Of a stretch of 64,000 bases of DNA, positions 43,492-54,551 are shown piece by piece. This DNA is from Salinicoccus albus DSM 19776 (GTDB taxonomy: Bacteria > Bacillota > Bacilli > Staphylococcales > Salinicoccaceae). Below the pieces are notes generated by a model. That model searched no databases, was not told the DNA's origin, and saw only the letters and a list, made by a program, of their open reading frames with translations. Location: NCBI RefSeq assembly GCF_000385175.1, contig NZ_ARQJ01000026.1:1-64000 (forward strand), read 5' to 3'. Position numbers and translations under genes: made by a program. Each line of letters starts with the position of its first letter. Within the stretch, counting starts at the first letter, position 1.

Positions 43492-44808
43492 TTAAATCAC
43501 AGGTCTGCCTGTCTGCTGGGACGACAGCATTCTCTGTCTCAGTACATCAAAAAACGCCTCGTTAGTCTCCGCCTGCCTCAGAAGTTTCAGGAACCTTTCG
43601 GTGAAATCCGGTGCATCTGTAAACAGATTGCGCAGCTGCCATAGAATTTCAAGCTCCTTCTTGCTGAGCAGCAATTCTTCTTTGCGGGTGCTGGAACGTC
43701 TTATATCTATGGCCGGATAAATACGCCGTTCACTTAAGCTCCGGTCAAGATGCAGCTCCATATTTCCCGTGCCTTTGAATTCTTCATAAATGACATCATC
43801 CATACGGCTCCCAGTATCCACCAGCGCAGTCGAAAGGATGGTCAGGCTGCCGCCAGCTTCTATATTCCTTGCAGCTCCGAAGAAATGCTTCGGACGGTGC
43901 AGACTGGCAGGGTCCAGACCGCCCGATAAAGTACGGCCGCTCGGCGGCATGACCAGGTTGTAGGCCCGCGCTAAGCGTGTAATGGAATCCATAAGAATAA
44001 TAACATCTTCTCCCATTTCCACAAGGCGCTTAGTCCGTTCCAATAATAGTTCAGACACTTTGACGTGATGCTGCGGCGGCTCGTCGAACGTGGAATGTAC
44101 GACATTCGCTTCTTCCACAGAACGCTCAATATCCGTTACTTCCTCCGGCCGTTCACCGATAAGCAGTATGAATAATTTGGTGTCCGGATGCTGCTTTGTA
44201 ATGGCGTTGGCAATCTCTTTTAATAAAGAAGTCTTCCCTGCTTTTGGGGGCGCAACAATCATACCGCGCTGGCCAAAACCGATGGGCGTCACCAGGTCCA
44301 TAATACGCGTGGATAGATCTGTTGAGTTATTTTCAAGATTTATGCGGGTGTCAGGGTAAAGCGGCGTCAGAGCCTGAAAGTGCGGCCGTTTTTTAATATC
44401 TTCCGCATTCTGGTCGTTGATGAAATCAACCTGAAGCAAGCCGTAGTATTTCTCATTTTCTTTCGGACGGCGGACTTTCCCTGTAACTTTATCACCTTTT
44501 TTCAACTCGAAGCGTCTGATCTGTGATGCAGAAATATAAATATCCTTCTCACCTTTTGAAAAGTTGACAGTGCGCAGGAAGCCATAGCCGTCCTGCTGGA
44601 TATCGTCAAGGACGCCTTCCATATAGTAATTGCCCTCTTTTTCCATCTCGGCTTCCATTATAGCAAGTACAAGTTCTTTCTTATTCAGTCTGCTATAGTT
44701 TGCCAGTCCTAATTCTTTTGCACGAACCGTCAGTTCTTTCGTGTTGTTTTTCTTATAGAGTGCGTCGAAGGATTCATATTTCAATCCTTGCTTTTGTCGG
44801 TCTGCCAT
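43492..44808 (-). CDS. rho: Transcription termination factor Rho
   Basis: The 438-residue hexameric RNA helicase has an N-terminal RNA-binding domain (GYGFLRTVNFSKGEKDIYI), Walker A in APPKAGKTSLLKEIA, Walker B/VILMDSITRLARAYN and the Q/R loops GRTLSGGLDP. No large inserted domain is present. It lies between rpmE and murA2, as in Bacillus. Confidence 0.96.
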   Translation of the reverse strand: MADRQKQGLKYESFDALYKKNNTKELTVRAKELGLANYSRLNKKELVLAIMEAEMEKEGNYYMEGVLDDIQQDGYGFLRTVNFSKGEKDIYISASQIRRFELKKGDKVTGKVRRPKENEKYYGLLQVDFINDQNAEDIKKRPHFQALTPLYPDTRINLENNSTDLSTRIMDLVTPIGFGQRGMIVAPPKAGKTSLLKEIANAITKQHPDTKLFILLIGERPEEVTDIERSVEEANVVHSTFDEPPQHHVKVSELLLERTKRLVEMGEDVIILMDSITRLARAYNLVMPPSGRTLSGGLDPASLHRPKHFFGAARNIEAGGSLTILSTALVDTGSRMDDVIYEEFKGTGNMELHLDRSLSERRIYPAIDIRRSSTRKEELLLSKKELEILWQLRNLFTDAPDFTERFLKLLRQAETNEAFFDVLRQRMLSSQQTGRPVI

Positions 44809-44957
44809 ATATTCACTTCACTTTCATATTTTCGGGATATTACTTTTTCAAAAGGAAAGATAGACGAGGATATACGAGAATTTAACAATTTCATATTCTA
44901 CACCATTCAAAGATAAAATAAAAGGCGGAAGGGACGATACATGTCCAAAAACCAAAG

Positions 44958-45001
44958 GGAAAACGGACGTCTGATTCCCCCCATGAAGAAATTGACGTCC
45001 G
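44958..45001 (-). terminator. murA2 terminator
   Basis: On the minus strand CGGACGTC and GACGTCCG form an 8-bp stem with a loop of about 22 nt, followed by TTTTCCC, 24 nt after the murA2 stop. The long loop makes it moderate in strength. Confidence 0.6.
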
Positions 45002-45024
45002 CTGAGTCATGTCTGTATTTCAAT

Positions 45025-46293
45025 TTAGTGGTCCGAAATCTCTTCACGCCAAATATCTGCGCCCAGTGTCTGCAATTTTTTCACGATATCCGTGTAACCG
45101 CGGTCGATATGGTTTACATTATGGATCGTTGTAACACCTTCTGCAATCAATCCGGAGATGAGGAGACAGGCGCCGGCCCTTAAGTCACTGGCATAAACAT
45201 CTGCGCCTTTAAGATTCGAAGGGAATATGAGGGCAGAGCCGCTTTTCTGTTCAATCTTACCATCCATGCGGGACAATTCATCAATATGTCTGAACCTGGC
45301 GGGATATATCGTTTCTGTTACTTTGCTCACACCATTGGCCATGAATAGCAGCGGTGTCATCGGCTGCTGAAGATCAGTGGCAAATCCGGGATACACCTGC
45401 GTCTTTACAGATACAGGGCTGTACTTGGCAGGTTTGGTCATTTTGACAAAGTCATCTCCCGTCTCAATCCTGACCCCGAGCTCCTGCAGTTTTGATATCA
45501 GAGATTCCATATGCGTCGGGATGATGTTCCTCACCGTGTAATCTTCGCCGGCAGCCGCACCGACAATCATATACGTCCCTGCTTCTATCCTGTCCGGTAT
45601 GATACTATGTGTTGTACCGTGAAGTTTTTCCACACCGTTAATTTTAATACTGTCAGTGCCTGCCCCGCGAATATCCGCACCCATACTGTTAAGCAGTGAT
45701 GCGACATCTACGATTTCTGGCTCCTTTGCGACATTTTCAAGGATAGTCTGTCCTTTTGCACCACTTGCTGCAATCATCATATTGATTGTTGCGCCTACGG
45801 AAACAACGTCAAAGAAAATTTTGGCACCCTTCAATTCTTCTGCTTCAAGATACATCGCACCGTGTTCATTAGTCACCTTTGCACCCAGAGCTTCAAAGCC
45901 TTTAATATGCTGATCAATCGGGCGCGGGCCGATCGGACAGCCGCCGGGCAGCCCGATCACACACTTTTTGAACCGCGCCAGCATTGCACCCATCATATAA
46001 TATGATGCGCGTAACGACTGTACTTTCGTATTCGGCAGAGGCATATTCTCGGCTTTGTCGGCATTGATTTTCAGCACAGTACCATCAAGTTCTGTTCTGA
46101 TATTCAGATCATTCAAAAGGCTCATCAGCGTGTTGACATCCGAAATTTCAGGCAGACCTTCCAGGACCACCTCACCTTCAGCGGCCATCAGCGAAGCAGG
46201 GATAAGGGCAACAGCACTATTTTTGGCACCGCTGATTTCAACTTCACCAGAAAGCGTGCTGCCGCCTCTGATTTTAATCACTTCTCTACTCAT
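45025..46293 (-). CDS. murAB: UDP-GlcNAc 1-carboxyvinyltransferase (second copy)
   Basis: This second MurA of 422 residues has [14 protein letters not shown], the catalytic Cys119 in [14 protein letters not shown], and [10 protein letters not shown], so it should be active and fosfomycin-sensitive. I start at [10 protein letters not shown] after AAGGAGA. Firmicutes usually have two copies; this is the murAB/murZ position between the transaldolase and rho. Confidence 0.95.
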   Translation of the reverse strand: MSREVIKIRGGSTLSGEVEISGAKNSAVALIPASLMAAEGEVVLEGLPEISDVNTLMSLLNDLNIRTELDGTVLKINADKAENMPLPNTKVQSLRASYYMMGAMLARFKKCVIGLPGGCPIGPRPIDQHIKGFEALGAKVTNEHGAMYLEAEELKGAKIFFDVVSVGATINMMIAASGAKGQTILENVAKEPEIVDVASLLNSMGADIRGAGTDSIKINGVEKLHGTTHSIIPDRIEAGTYMIVGAAAGEDYTVRNIIPTHMESLISKLQELGVRIETGDDFVKMTKPAKYSPVSVKTQVYPGFATDLQQPMTPLLFMANGVSKVTETIYPARFRHIDELSRMDGKIEQKSGSALIFPSNLKGADVYASDLRAGACLLISGLIAEGVTTIHNVNHIDRGYTDIVKKLQTLGADIWREEISDH

Positions 46294-46320
46294 AATCTTC
46301 TCCTTATACATTAAATACGT

Positions 46321-46971
46321 CTATTGGTCTTTAATACTGTTCCAGTCTTCAAGGAATTTATCTATCCCTTTGTCAGTCAGCGGGTGCGCAGTCAGATTTT
46401 TCAGCACCTTAAATGGGAGGGTAGCGATATCCGCCCCGCGCATTGCGGCACCATGTATGTGGGTTTCATTGCGGATGGAAGCTGCGATGATCTCAGTATC
46501 AATGTTGTGCACTGTGAAAATATGATTGATATCCTCTATCAGGTCAAGACCTTCAAGCCCAATATCATCAAGCCTCCCGATGAAAGGTGAAACATATGAC
46601 GCTCCTGCGCGGGCTGCCGTCAATGCCTGTACCGTATTGAATACCAGCGTGACGTTCGTCTTAATCCCTTCAGAAGACAGAACTTTCACTGCTTTCATCC
46701 CATCTTGTGTCATCGGGATTTTAACAATGATGTGCTCATGAAGCTTGGCGAGTTCCCTGCCTTCATCAATCATACCTTCAGCATCAAGTGCAATGACTTC
46801 GCCGCTCACTGGGCCGCCGACCAGTTCACAGATCTCAACAAGCCGTTCATGAAAGGAAATCCCCTGTTCTTTCGCCACAAGTGAAGGGTTGGTAGTCACA
46901 CCTGCCAGCACCCCCCATTCGTGTATTTCTCTGATCTCATCCATGTTCGCTGTATCGATAAAATATTTCAT
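46321..46971 (-). CDS. Transaldolase-like fructose-6-phosphate aldolase family protein
   Basis: This 217-residue TalC/FSA-type protein starts [16 protein letters not shown], has the Schiff-base lysine in [13 protein letters not shown], and [16 protein letters not shown]. It either transfers dihydroxyacetone units (small transaldolase) or cleaves fructose 6-phosphate; sequence alone does not decide. The B. subtilis homologue YwjH lies at the same place. fbaA, which usually sits beside it, is absent. Confidence 0.9.
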   Translation of the reverse strand: MKYFIDTANMDEIREIHEWGVLAGVTTNPSLVAKEQGISFHERLVEICELVGGPVSGEVIALDAEGMIDEGRELAKLHEHIIVKIPMTQDGMKAVKVLSSEGIKTNVTLVFNTVQALTAARAGASYVSPFIGRLDDIGLEGLDLIEDINHIFTVHNIDTEIIAASIRNETHIHGAAMRGADIATLPFKVLKNLTAHPLTDKGIDKFLEDWNSIKDQ

Positions 46972-47297
46972 ATAATCAAACCTCCAGGTTACGTACTTTA
47001 ATAATTTTTCTCTTTTTAACAATTCTTCATTTCATTATAAAGCAGTTATGATGGATTGGGCAATGAATTTGGCGCTCTCTGACCATGTATACGTTTTCTG
47101 TCAGATCATGAAATATTGATGCATCTTATATATGTGAATCTGACAAAAAAGCGTGCCAATGACAATTAAGGAAGGATTAAAAATGATTAAAACTCTGTTA
47201 ATTTGCCATTGAAACCACTGTTTCATTCAAAAGGATTTAAATATTGTCAAACGTCTGGTAACATTGCTTTACTATTCCAACGAACGGAGGGGTCACA
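46972..47297. other. Intergenic region between the divergent transaldolase gene and ywjG
   Basis: This 326-nt AT-rich region must carry promoters for both directions. I see the SD CTGGAGG for the transaldolase and AACGGAGGGG for ywjG, and a candidate plus-strand TTGTCA (about 47245). No gene or strong structure is visible. In other genera fbaA would be here. Confidence 0.5.
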
Positions 47298-47810
47298 ATG
47301 GATAAGATCTTACAGACTCAGCTCGTGAATATTTATGAGCATATCAACGCTCAGGAAGAAGAGATCGAGATGGCAGCAAGACTCCTCGCACAGGCGACAG
47401 GGGGCGAAGGTGAAATTCATTTGAAAACGTTCCATGACTTTACCGGCATAGAAAGCTATTTAAAAGAGAGCGCCCTCTCCCTGCCAAGAGTCAGATCATT
47501 TGAAGGCATAGATCTTGTCGATACGCCGGACCGCGTTCTTGTGATTGCAGACGCTTTTGATGATGAAGTTAAAGCGTTTGTAAAAAACTTGAGTGATAGT
47601 GCTGCCGATTTCGTGCTCATATCCAACTACAACAAACATGAATCCCGTTTCCTGGATACAGTCCATCATTACATCGACCTGTCATCACCCAGGCCGCTGG
47701 TACCTACGCCGAATTTTGATAAAATTGTAAACCCCTGTCTGTCCGCGTTCCTTTATCTATATAATCATATATATGTATTGATCGATGAAATGACCAATGA
47801 AGATTACTGA
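47298..47810 (+). CDS. ywjG: DUF2529 family protein YwjG
   Basis: The 170-residue soluble protein starts MDKILQTQLVNIYEHINAQE and has DRVLVIADAFDDE and NPCLSAFLYLYNHIYVL. The region with VLISNY resembles a sugar-isomerase-like fold. Its function is unknown. It sits divergently next to pyrG, as YwjG does in B. subtilis and staphylococci. A hairpin terminator follows. Confidence 0.85.
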   Translation: MDKILQTQLVNIYEHINAQEEEIEMAARLLAQATGGEGEIHLKTFHDFTGIESYLKESALSLPRVRSFEGIDLVDTPDRVLVIADAFDDEVKAFVKNLSDSAADFVLISNYNKHESRFLDTVHHYIDLSSPRPLVPTPNFDKIVNPCLSAFLYLYNHIYVLIDEMTNEDY

Positions 47811-47840
47811 TCAGCCAGCCTTTCGGCTGGCTGTTTTATT
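47811..47840 (+). terminator. ywjG terminator
   Basis: AGCCAGC-CTTTC-GGCTGGCT with TGTTTTATT after it, directly following the ywjG stop. Confidence 0.85.
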
Positions 47841-47868
47841 ACACTGCGGCTTCCGACAGAAAAACCGC

Positions 47869-47898
47869 AAAAAACACGGGATTCTAATATGAATCCCG
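47869..47898 (-). terminator. pyrG terminator
   Basis: On the minus strand CGGGATTC-ATATTA-GAATCCCG is followed by TGTTTTTTGCGG, 15 nt after the pyrG stop. Confidence 0.85.
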
Positions 47899-47912
47899 AC
47901 ATCATAAATCAA

Positions 47913-49598
<1,686 letters not shown>

Positions 49599-49604
49599 AA
49601 TAAA

Positions 49605-49632
49605 ATAATATCACGTTTAAACATAAAGTCAA
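49605..49632 (-). promoter_or_regulatory. Sigma-A promoter of pyrG
   Basis: On the minus strand TTGACT (49627-49632), 16-nt spacer, TATTAT (49605-49610), then 6 nt to the predicted GGGC start at 49598. The promoter lies just after the rpoE stop. Confidence 0.85.
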
Positions 49633-49647
49633 ATAGAATCTAAAACC

Positions 49648-50175
49648 TTACTCTTCGGTTTTATCCTCGTAGTCATCTTCAAGATCCTCTGTATCATTGT
49701 ATTCGACATTTTCCTCAATAGAGTCGTCAAGCGCATCCTCCAGATCGCTCTCAGACTCCACTTCATTTTCATTGAGCGGCGAATCGATGCCCTCAGTGTC
49801 ATCCTGCACAAGTTCTTTATCCTGGTCAACCCCAGCTTCTTCATCGTAGATCTCAGGCTCATTTTCCTGGGTGGCCAGTTCAATCTTGTGAATCGTCGGT
49901 GCGATCTTATCAGAAATATCATCGACTGAGTACCAGTCCCTCAATCCCCATACACCATCGTCTGTAGACAGGAATCTGCCGTCAGTATTCAAGTCTGTAT
50001 AAAATTGAAGCACGCGCTCTTCTATTTCATCATTAGAGTATCCGCCTATCTCCTTGAATTTATCAATAATATCATATAGATTTGCTTCTTTGCCTTTATC
50101 CACCAAATACATGTGAGCCATGTCTATAAAGGAGTTCTCGTCCATCATTTCCTTGGAATAGTCATCCAGTCGCAT
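49648..50175 (-). CDS. rpoE: RNA polymerase delta subunit
   Basis: RpoE helps RNA polymerase recycle and raises promoter selectivity in Gram-positives. The 175-residue protein has a folded N-terminal domain (to about 90, [33 protein letters not shown]) and a disordered, highly acidic tail of Asp and Glu. I start at [10 protein letters not shown]; the ATG four codons upstream overlaps the SD. It sits upstream of pyrG, as in Bacillus and Staphylococcus. Confidence 0.95.
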   Translation of the reverse strand: MRLDDYSKEMMDENSFIDMAHMYLVDKGKEANLYDIIDKFKEIGGYSNDEIEERVLQFYTDLNTDGRFLSTDDGVWGLRDWYSVDDISDKIAPTIHKIELATQENEPEIYDEEAGVDQDKELVQDDTEGIDSPLNENEVESESDLEDALDDSIEENVEYNDTEDLEDDYEDKTEE

Positions 50176-50251
50176 CAAAAAAATCATCCTTTCCAGTCTG
50201 GAATATCAAGGGATATCATACAGTGAATTACTGTTTGAATCAAGCGTTATT

Positions 50252-51091
50252 TTAATATTTGATATACTTCTTATACAACTTCCTGTTTTCATCCTCATCA
50301 AATTTTACAAAATTGACACGTTCAAATAATTTTATGCGCTCTGCTGCATCGTCCGTATGAACAACAAGCACTTTTATGTCAGGCATATTCCTTCTCAGAA
50401 ATGTGCCCAGCTGGCGAAGTCCGCTGGAAGCAATGCCTTTATCCCTCTCTTTTTCCTCTACAAATAAATGCCTGATACGGAGCGTATTACCATATGCTTC
50501 TCCTTCTATATATCCGACATGTTTTTTTTGATTTTGCACTATGTCAATTTTCACTGCCGGCTGTAAAATATCTTCATTGCGTTGTAATTTAACATTACGT
50601 ACATATTTCTGGTCCAAATCCAGGTAATATAATCTCTCCTTGCCAATCGGCCCGTCCTCTTTGGTTGCTGTATGCATAAACCCTGCCCGTTCATAAAGGT
50701 TCCATGCGCCCTGATTTTCAGCATCCACGACAAGGTACAGATGATCCAGTGAAGAAAATTCATTCTGAATATATTGCGGCAGTGCCATCGCAACTTTTGT
50801 CCCGTAACCTCTGCCCTGCAGTTTTTCATTGATGGACAATGAACGGATATATAAAACTTCATATGGTGTGTCATAACCTTCATGCTGATAATGCTTATGC
50901 AATATAAAGAAGCCTATTATTTCACCTTCCTCATTATGTACAACAGAGGGCATACGGTCAGGATCTTCTATCGCGTCATCAAGCACTTCTTTCGGCAGAC
51001 TGGAATATACCTGCTGCTTTTCACTCAGTTCAAAATCCAACAGTCCGTCTCTGTCTGCCTCTTTGAACGGTCTCATTGTAATTTCACTCAT
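50252..51091 (-). CDS. Tandem GNAT-family N-acetyltransferase
   Basis: The 279-residue protein consists of two GNAT folds. The first (1-160) has the acetyl-CoA loop EKLQGRGYGTKVA; the second (about 165-279) has a degenerate loop EKERDKGIASSGLR. Substrate is unknown; the duplication may give one active and one structural domain. It has its own SD (AAAAAGGAGTT) and lies between rpoE and a divergent transporter gene. Confidence 0.85.
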   Translation of the reverse strand: MSEITMRPFKEADRDGLLDFELSEKQQVYSSLPKEVLDDAIEDPDRMPSVVHNEEGEIIGFFILHKHYQHEGYDTPYEVLYIRSLSINEKLQGRGYGTKVAMALPQYIQNEFSSLDHLYLVVDAENQGAWNLYERAGFMHTATKEDGPIGKERLYYLDLDQKYVRNVKLQRNEDILQPAVKIDIVQNQKKHVGYIEGEAYGNTLRIRHLFVEEKERDKGIASSGLRQLGTFLRRNMPDIKVLVVHTDDAAERIKLFERVNFVKFDEDENRKLYKKYIKY

Positions 51092-51255
51092 GCATTAACT
51101 CCTTTTTGACATACTTTATCATTTTGTTATGATACACATTATACCCTGAACAGTATAAAATATTCAGCTGTCAGTTTTATAATTGATAACAGACGTTTAA
51201 TTCAGAACCGTCAGGGTATTGTAAATTTGATTTTGAAAAATCTAGGGGGAAAACA

Positions 51256-52854
51256 GTGGATAATGACAGTGATAATGATAATGACAAGAATCGAAAAAAT
51301 AGAAACATAAATAATAGAAAGGCAACGGATGGCAAATCAAAACTTGGCATAGTGTTCTGGGCCTCAGGCAGCATCATTCTTCTGACGGCCATTATTGCCG
51401 CCATATTTCCAAGCCTGGTCCAGACATACTCTGAATCCGTATACGGCTGGATTTCATCCTATTTCAGCTGGTTCTTTATGCTGTCGGTCTTCGGCTTCGG
51501 GGTCTTCCTGATATTCCTTGCCCTTTCGCCCTATGGCCGCATCAAGCTCGGTGGGGATCATTCCAAACCGGAGTTCTCATTCCGTTCATGGGTGGGGATG
51601 CTGTTTTCAGCCGGTCTTGGTGTCGGGCTTGTGTTTTTCGGCGTTGCCGAGCCGATGAGCCATTACATGATTTCACCTTTCGTTGACGGAGAAACTGAAA
51701 CGTTTGAAGCCGCACGGATAGCGATGGGATATTCCTTTTTCCACTGGGGGATTTCCCAATGGTCGATCTTCGGAGTGGCAGGACTTGCTATAGGCTATAA
51801 CCAGTATCGCAAGCAAAAGGACGGACTGGTATCCACTTCACTTGAGCCGCTGTTCGGCACAGGCTATAACGAAAAAGCTAAAAAAGCAATCGACATTCTC
51901 GCTATCATCGCTACAGTGACTGGTATGGCAACATCCGTAGGCCTCGGCATCATGCAGATGGACGGCGGTCTGAGCATCGCATTCGGTCTGCCTTCCGGGG
52001 CATGGACACAAATTATCCTTACAGCTCTGATGACAGGATTATTCATCCTTTCTACAACAACCGGCCTAAAACGCGGGATCAAATGGCTGAGCAACCTGAA
52101 CATGCTCCTTGCAGCCGTCATTACAATATTCGTGATGGCAGTCGGACCATTTACCTTCATCATGGAATCCATCGTCGTCGGATTAGGTGATTACCTCTCC
52201 AATTATGCAGGGTATTCACTTCGGCTGCAGCCGTATTCCGGAGAAGCATGGGTGCAGGAATGGTCTGTATTCTACTGGGCGTGGGTCATCGCCTGGAGCC
52301 CGTTCATCGGTTCATTCGTCGCCCGTGTCTCCAGAGGGCGCTCCATCCGTGAATATGTCATGGGGATCCTGATCATACCGCCGATGCTGTCATTCCTTTG
52401 GATCGGTGCACTTGGAGGCACTGCTGTTTACAGCGATCTGTTCAACGGTACAAATATCGGTGAGCTCGTATTGGAAGATGATACCGCAGCGCTGTTTTCT
52501 CTGTTCGAGCAGCTGCCGATGACTGACATTCTTTCAGCACTGGCGATTCTGCTGATCTTTACATTCCTTGTGACATCAGCTGATTCTGCAACCTTCATCG
52601 TTGCGGGGATGACTTCAGGGAATACTGACAATCCTCAGATGAGACTCAAAATCTTATGGGGCGTATTGCTGGGTACACTGACTGTTACATTGATCATCGC
52701 TGGAGGGCTGACAAGTCTCCAGGCCGCTTCATTACTTGCCGGCCTGCCATTTGGCATCGTCCTCATACTAATGATTGTTTCAGTAACCAAGTCACTGAGA
52801 CGGGAACCGAATGATGCCATGAAACGCAGACAGAAAAAAACGAAAAAGAACTAA
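51256..52854 (+). CDS. BCCT-family osmoprotectant transporter
   Basis: This 532-residue, 12-helix transporter of the betaine-choline-carnitine family has GMLFSAGLGVGLVFFGVAEP and WVIAWSPFIGSFVARVSRGR, the family signature, with the Trp-rich helix carrying the substrate box. It probably takes up glycine betaine or a similar solute with sodium. Translation starts at GTG after CTAGGGGGA. The first 24 residues are very rich in Asn, Asp and Lys, unlike the usual short N-terminus. Exact substrate cannot be told. Confidence 0.92.
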   Translation: MDNDSDNDNDKNRKNRNINNRKATDGKSKLGIVFWASGSIILLTAIIAAIFPSLVQTYSESVYGWISSYFSWFFMLSVFGFGVFLIFLALSPYGRIKLGGDHSKPEFSFRSWVGMLFSAGLGVGLVFFGVAEPMSHYMISPFVDGETETFEAARIAMGYSFFHWGISQWSIFGVAGLAIGYNQYRKQKDGLVSTSLEPLFGTGYNEKAKKAIDILAIIATVTGMATSVGLGIMQMDGGLSIAFGLPSGAWTQIILTALMTGLFILSTTTGLKRGIKWLSNLNMLLAAVITIFVMAVGPFTFIMESIVVGLGDYLSNYAGYSLRLQPYSGEAWVQEWSVFYWAWVIAWSPFIGSFVARVSRGRSIREYVMGILIIPPMLSFLWIGALGGTAVYSDLFNGTNIGELVLEDDTAALFSLFEQLPMTDILSALAILLIFTFLVTSADSATFIVAGMTSGNTDNPQMRLKILWGVLLGTLTVTLIIAGGLTSLQAASLLAGLPFGIVLILMIVSVTKSLRREPNDAMKRRQKKTKKN

Positions 52855-52880
52855 AGCATAAAAATTAAGTTAAAATCCAT

Positions 52881-52919
52881 GAGTGTCATTGGTATAATGG
52901 ACCAATGACATTCTTTTTT
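52881..52919 (+). terminator. BCCT gene terminator
   Basis: TGTCATTGGT and ACCAATGACA form a perfect 10-bp stem with a 7-nt loop followed by TTCTTTTTTT. It lies 12 nt before the coaW start. Confidence 0.9.
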
Positions 52920-52930
52920 TGGAGGCACAT

Positions 52931-53728
52931 ATGAAAATAGGAATTGACGCCGGGGGAACACTCTTAAAAATCGTTTATGTGAACGGCGGCCAAAGGCGCT
53001 TTGAAAAACGTCCTTCCTCACATATCGATCATCTGATTGACGATCTGAACAATCACCATTCTCAGGATCAAATTTACCTCACAGGCGGTAAGGCTGAATA
53101 CATGAGTGAGAATTTAAATCAAAATGCCGGTATATCTGTGGAATTTGATGCCACATACTCAGGGTTGATGTCCCTGATAGAAGAACAGGGTCTCGGACTC
53201 AAGCGATTCGTGTATTTGAATGTGGGTACAGGAACAAGTTTCCATCAGGCGGATCATGATGGCCAAAAACGCGTGGGGGGCTCCGGGGTCGGGGGCGGCA
53301 CGCTTTTAGGGCTTTCCAGCCTGCTCACTGGCATCAGTGATTTTGAGGAAATTGTCAGCCTGGCAAAAGAAGGTAATCGTGATGAAATCGACCTTAAGGT
53401 CCATCATATCTATGCCGGCAGACCCACGCCGATTCCAGGAGATCTGACTGCCAGTAACTTTGGTAATGTATTAAACCACGACAACGCAGATTTAAATGAT
53501 GCTGATAAGATCCAATCGGTCATTGCACTTATAGCAGAAACCGTAACTGCTGTTGGCATCAGTCTGGCAGATGGCTTCGAAACAAAAGATATCGTCTTTA
53601 TCGGATCAACACTGCTAAACAATGAAGTAATGGAAAAAATCATACTCAGGTATGCAGGGCTGAAGGGTGCCGATGCACACATTATAAAGAACGGTGAATT
53701 TTCCGGAGCAATCGGAGCAATATTATAA
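52931..53728 (+). CDS. coaW: Type II pantothenate kinase
   Basis: CoaW phosphorylates pantothenate, the first step of CoA synthesis, and in staphylococci is not inhibited by CoA. The 265-residue protein has the ATP-binding GIDAGGTLLKIVY, NVGTGTSFH and RVGGSGVGGGTLLGL. I start at MKIGIDAGG after GGAGG; a TTG four codons earlier lies inside the terminator. Its end overlaps the convergent ABC gene by 6 nt. Confidence 0.94.
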   Translation: MKIGIDAGGTLLKIVYVNGGQRRFEKRPSSHIDHLIDDLNNHHSQDQIYLTGGKAEYMSENLNQNAGISVEFDATYSGLMSLIEEQGLGLKRFVYLNVGTGTSFHQADHDGQKRVGGSGVGGGTLLGLSSLLTGISDFEEIVSLAKEGNRDEIDLKVHHIYAGRPTPIPGDLTASNFGNVLNHDNADLNDADKIQSVIALIAETVTAVGISLADGFETKDIVFIGSTLLNNEVMEKIILRYAGLKGADAHIIKNGEFSGAIGAIL

Positions 53729-54436
53729 TGCCCTGGTGAAAATGATGATCCGGTTATTAACTCTTCCGACATCCAATGGGATATCATAGCATTCAGACAA
53801 CATCTCTGAAGTGATGTTCCGGGGACTTTCGCTCCCGGCAATCACACCGCCATCTTTCAATAAAGTCACACTGTCTGCATAAGTCATCGCAAGGGCAGCA
53901 TCATGCATGCTTGCGATGACTGTCCTATTGTTTCCTGCTTCTTTCATCCAGTTTAATATGTGGTGCTGATATTTTAAATCCAATCCCTGCTCCACTTCAT
54001 CAAACATCATTATCTCCTTCTGTTCCATCGCCACCTGGGCGCACTGCACCCGTTTTAATTCCCCGCCTGAAAGAGATTCCACAGACTGATGCATCAAATG
54101 TTCTATATCAAAATACCGGAGCAATTCACCCTTACGGCTGCTGTCTGATTTACGGGAAGTCAATCCTATATAGTCGCTGACCCTTATCTTAAACACAGGG
54201 TTCATCTGTGGAAGATAGCTGATAAATGATGCTGTCTCTGCAGCCTTAAAATCGTTCCAATACACTTCACGGCTGCTCAGTTTCTCTCCGCCGTAACCGA
54301 TGATGCCTTTAAGCAAAGAGCTTTTACCGCTTCCATTCGCCCCCAGAATGACATGAAGCCCTCTCCCAAAAGCCAGCTGATTCACTGATAATTTGAATTT
54401 TCCATAGTCCATCCCAAGATTCTGGATTTCTAACAT
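53723..54436 (-). CDS. ABC transporter ATP-binding protein, orphan
   Basis: The 237-residue ATPase has Walker A GANGSGKSS (32-40), a Q-loop at Gln77 (LPQMNP), signature LSGGELKR (122-129) and Walker B EIMMFDEVEQGLD (141-153), in which the usual DEP Pro is Val. The order and size resemble FecE/BtuD-type import ATPases. No permease or binding protein is adjacent. I start at MLEIQNLG; the frame remains open far upstream but through non-coding-like sequence. It is convergent with coaW. Confidence 0.88.
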   Translation of the reverse strand: MLEIQNLGMDYGKFKLSVNQLAFGRGLHVILGANGSGKSSLLKGIIGYGGEKLSSREVYWNDFKAAETASFISYLPQMNPVFKIRVSDYIGLTSRKSDSSRKGELLRYFDIEHLMHQSVESLSGGELKRVQCAQVAMEQKEIMMFDEVEQGLDLKYQHHILNWMKEAGNNRTVIASMHDAALAMTYADSVTLLKDGGVIAGSESPRNITSEMLSECYDIPLDVGRVNNRIIIFTRAL

Positions 54437-54551
54437 AACACTCAACACCCACTGGTATTTTCTAAATTCCTCTATTATAATAATACATAACTTACGCATC
54501 CGGAGGCTATAACAGCATCTGATCAGAATATATAAGAAGGGATGGCTCCCC

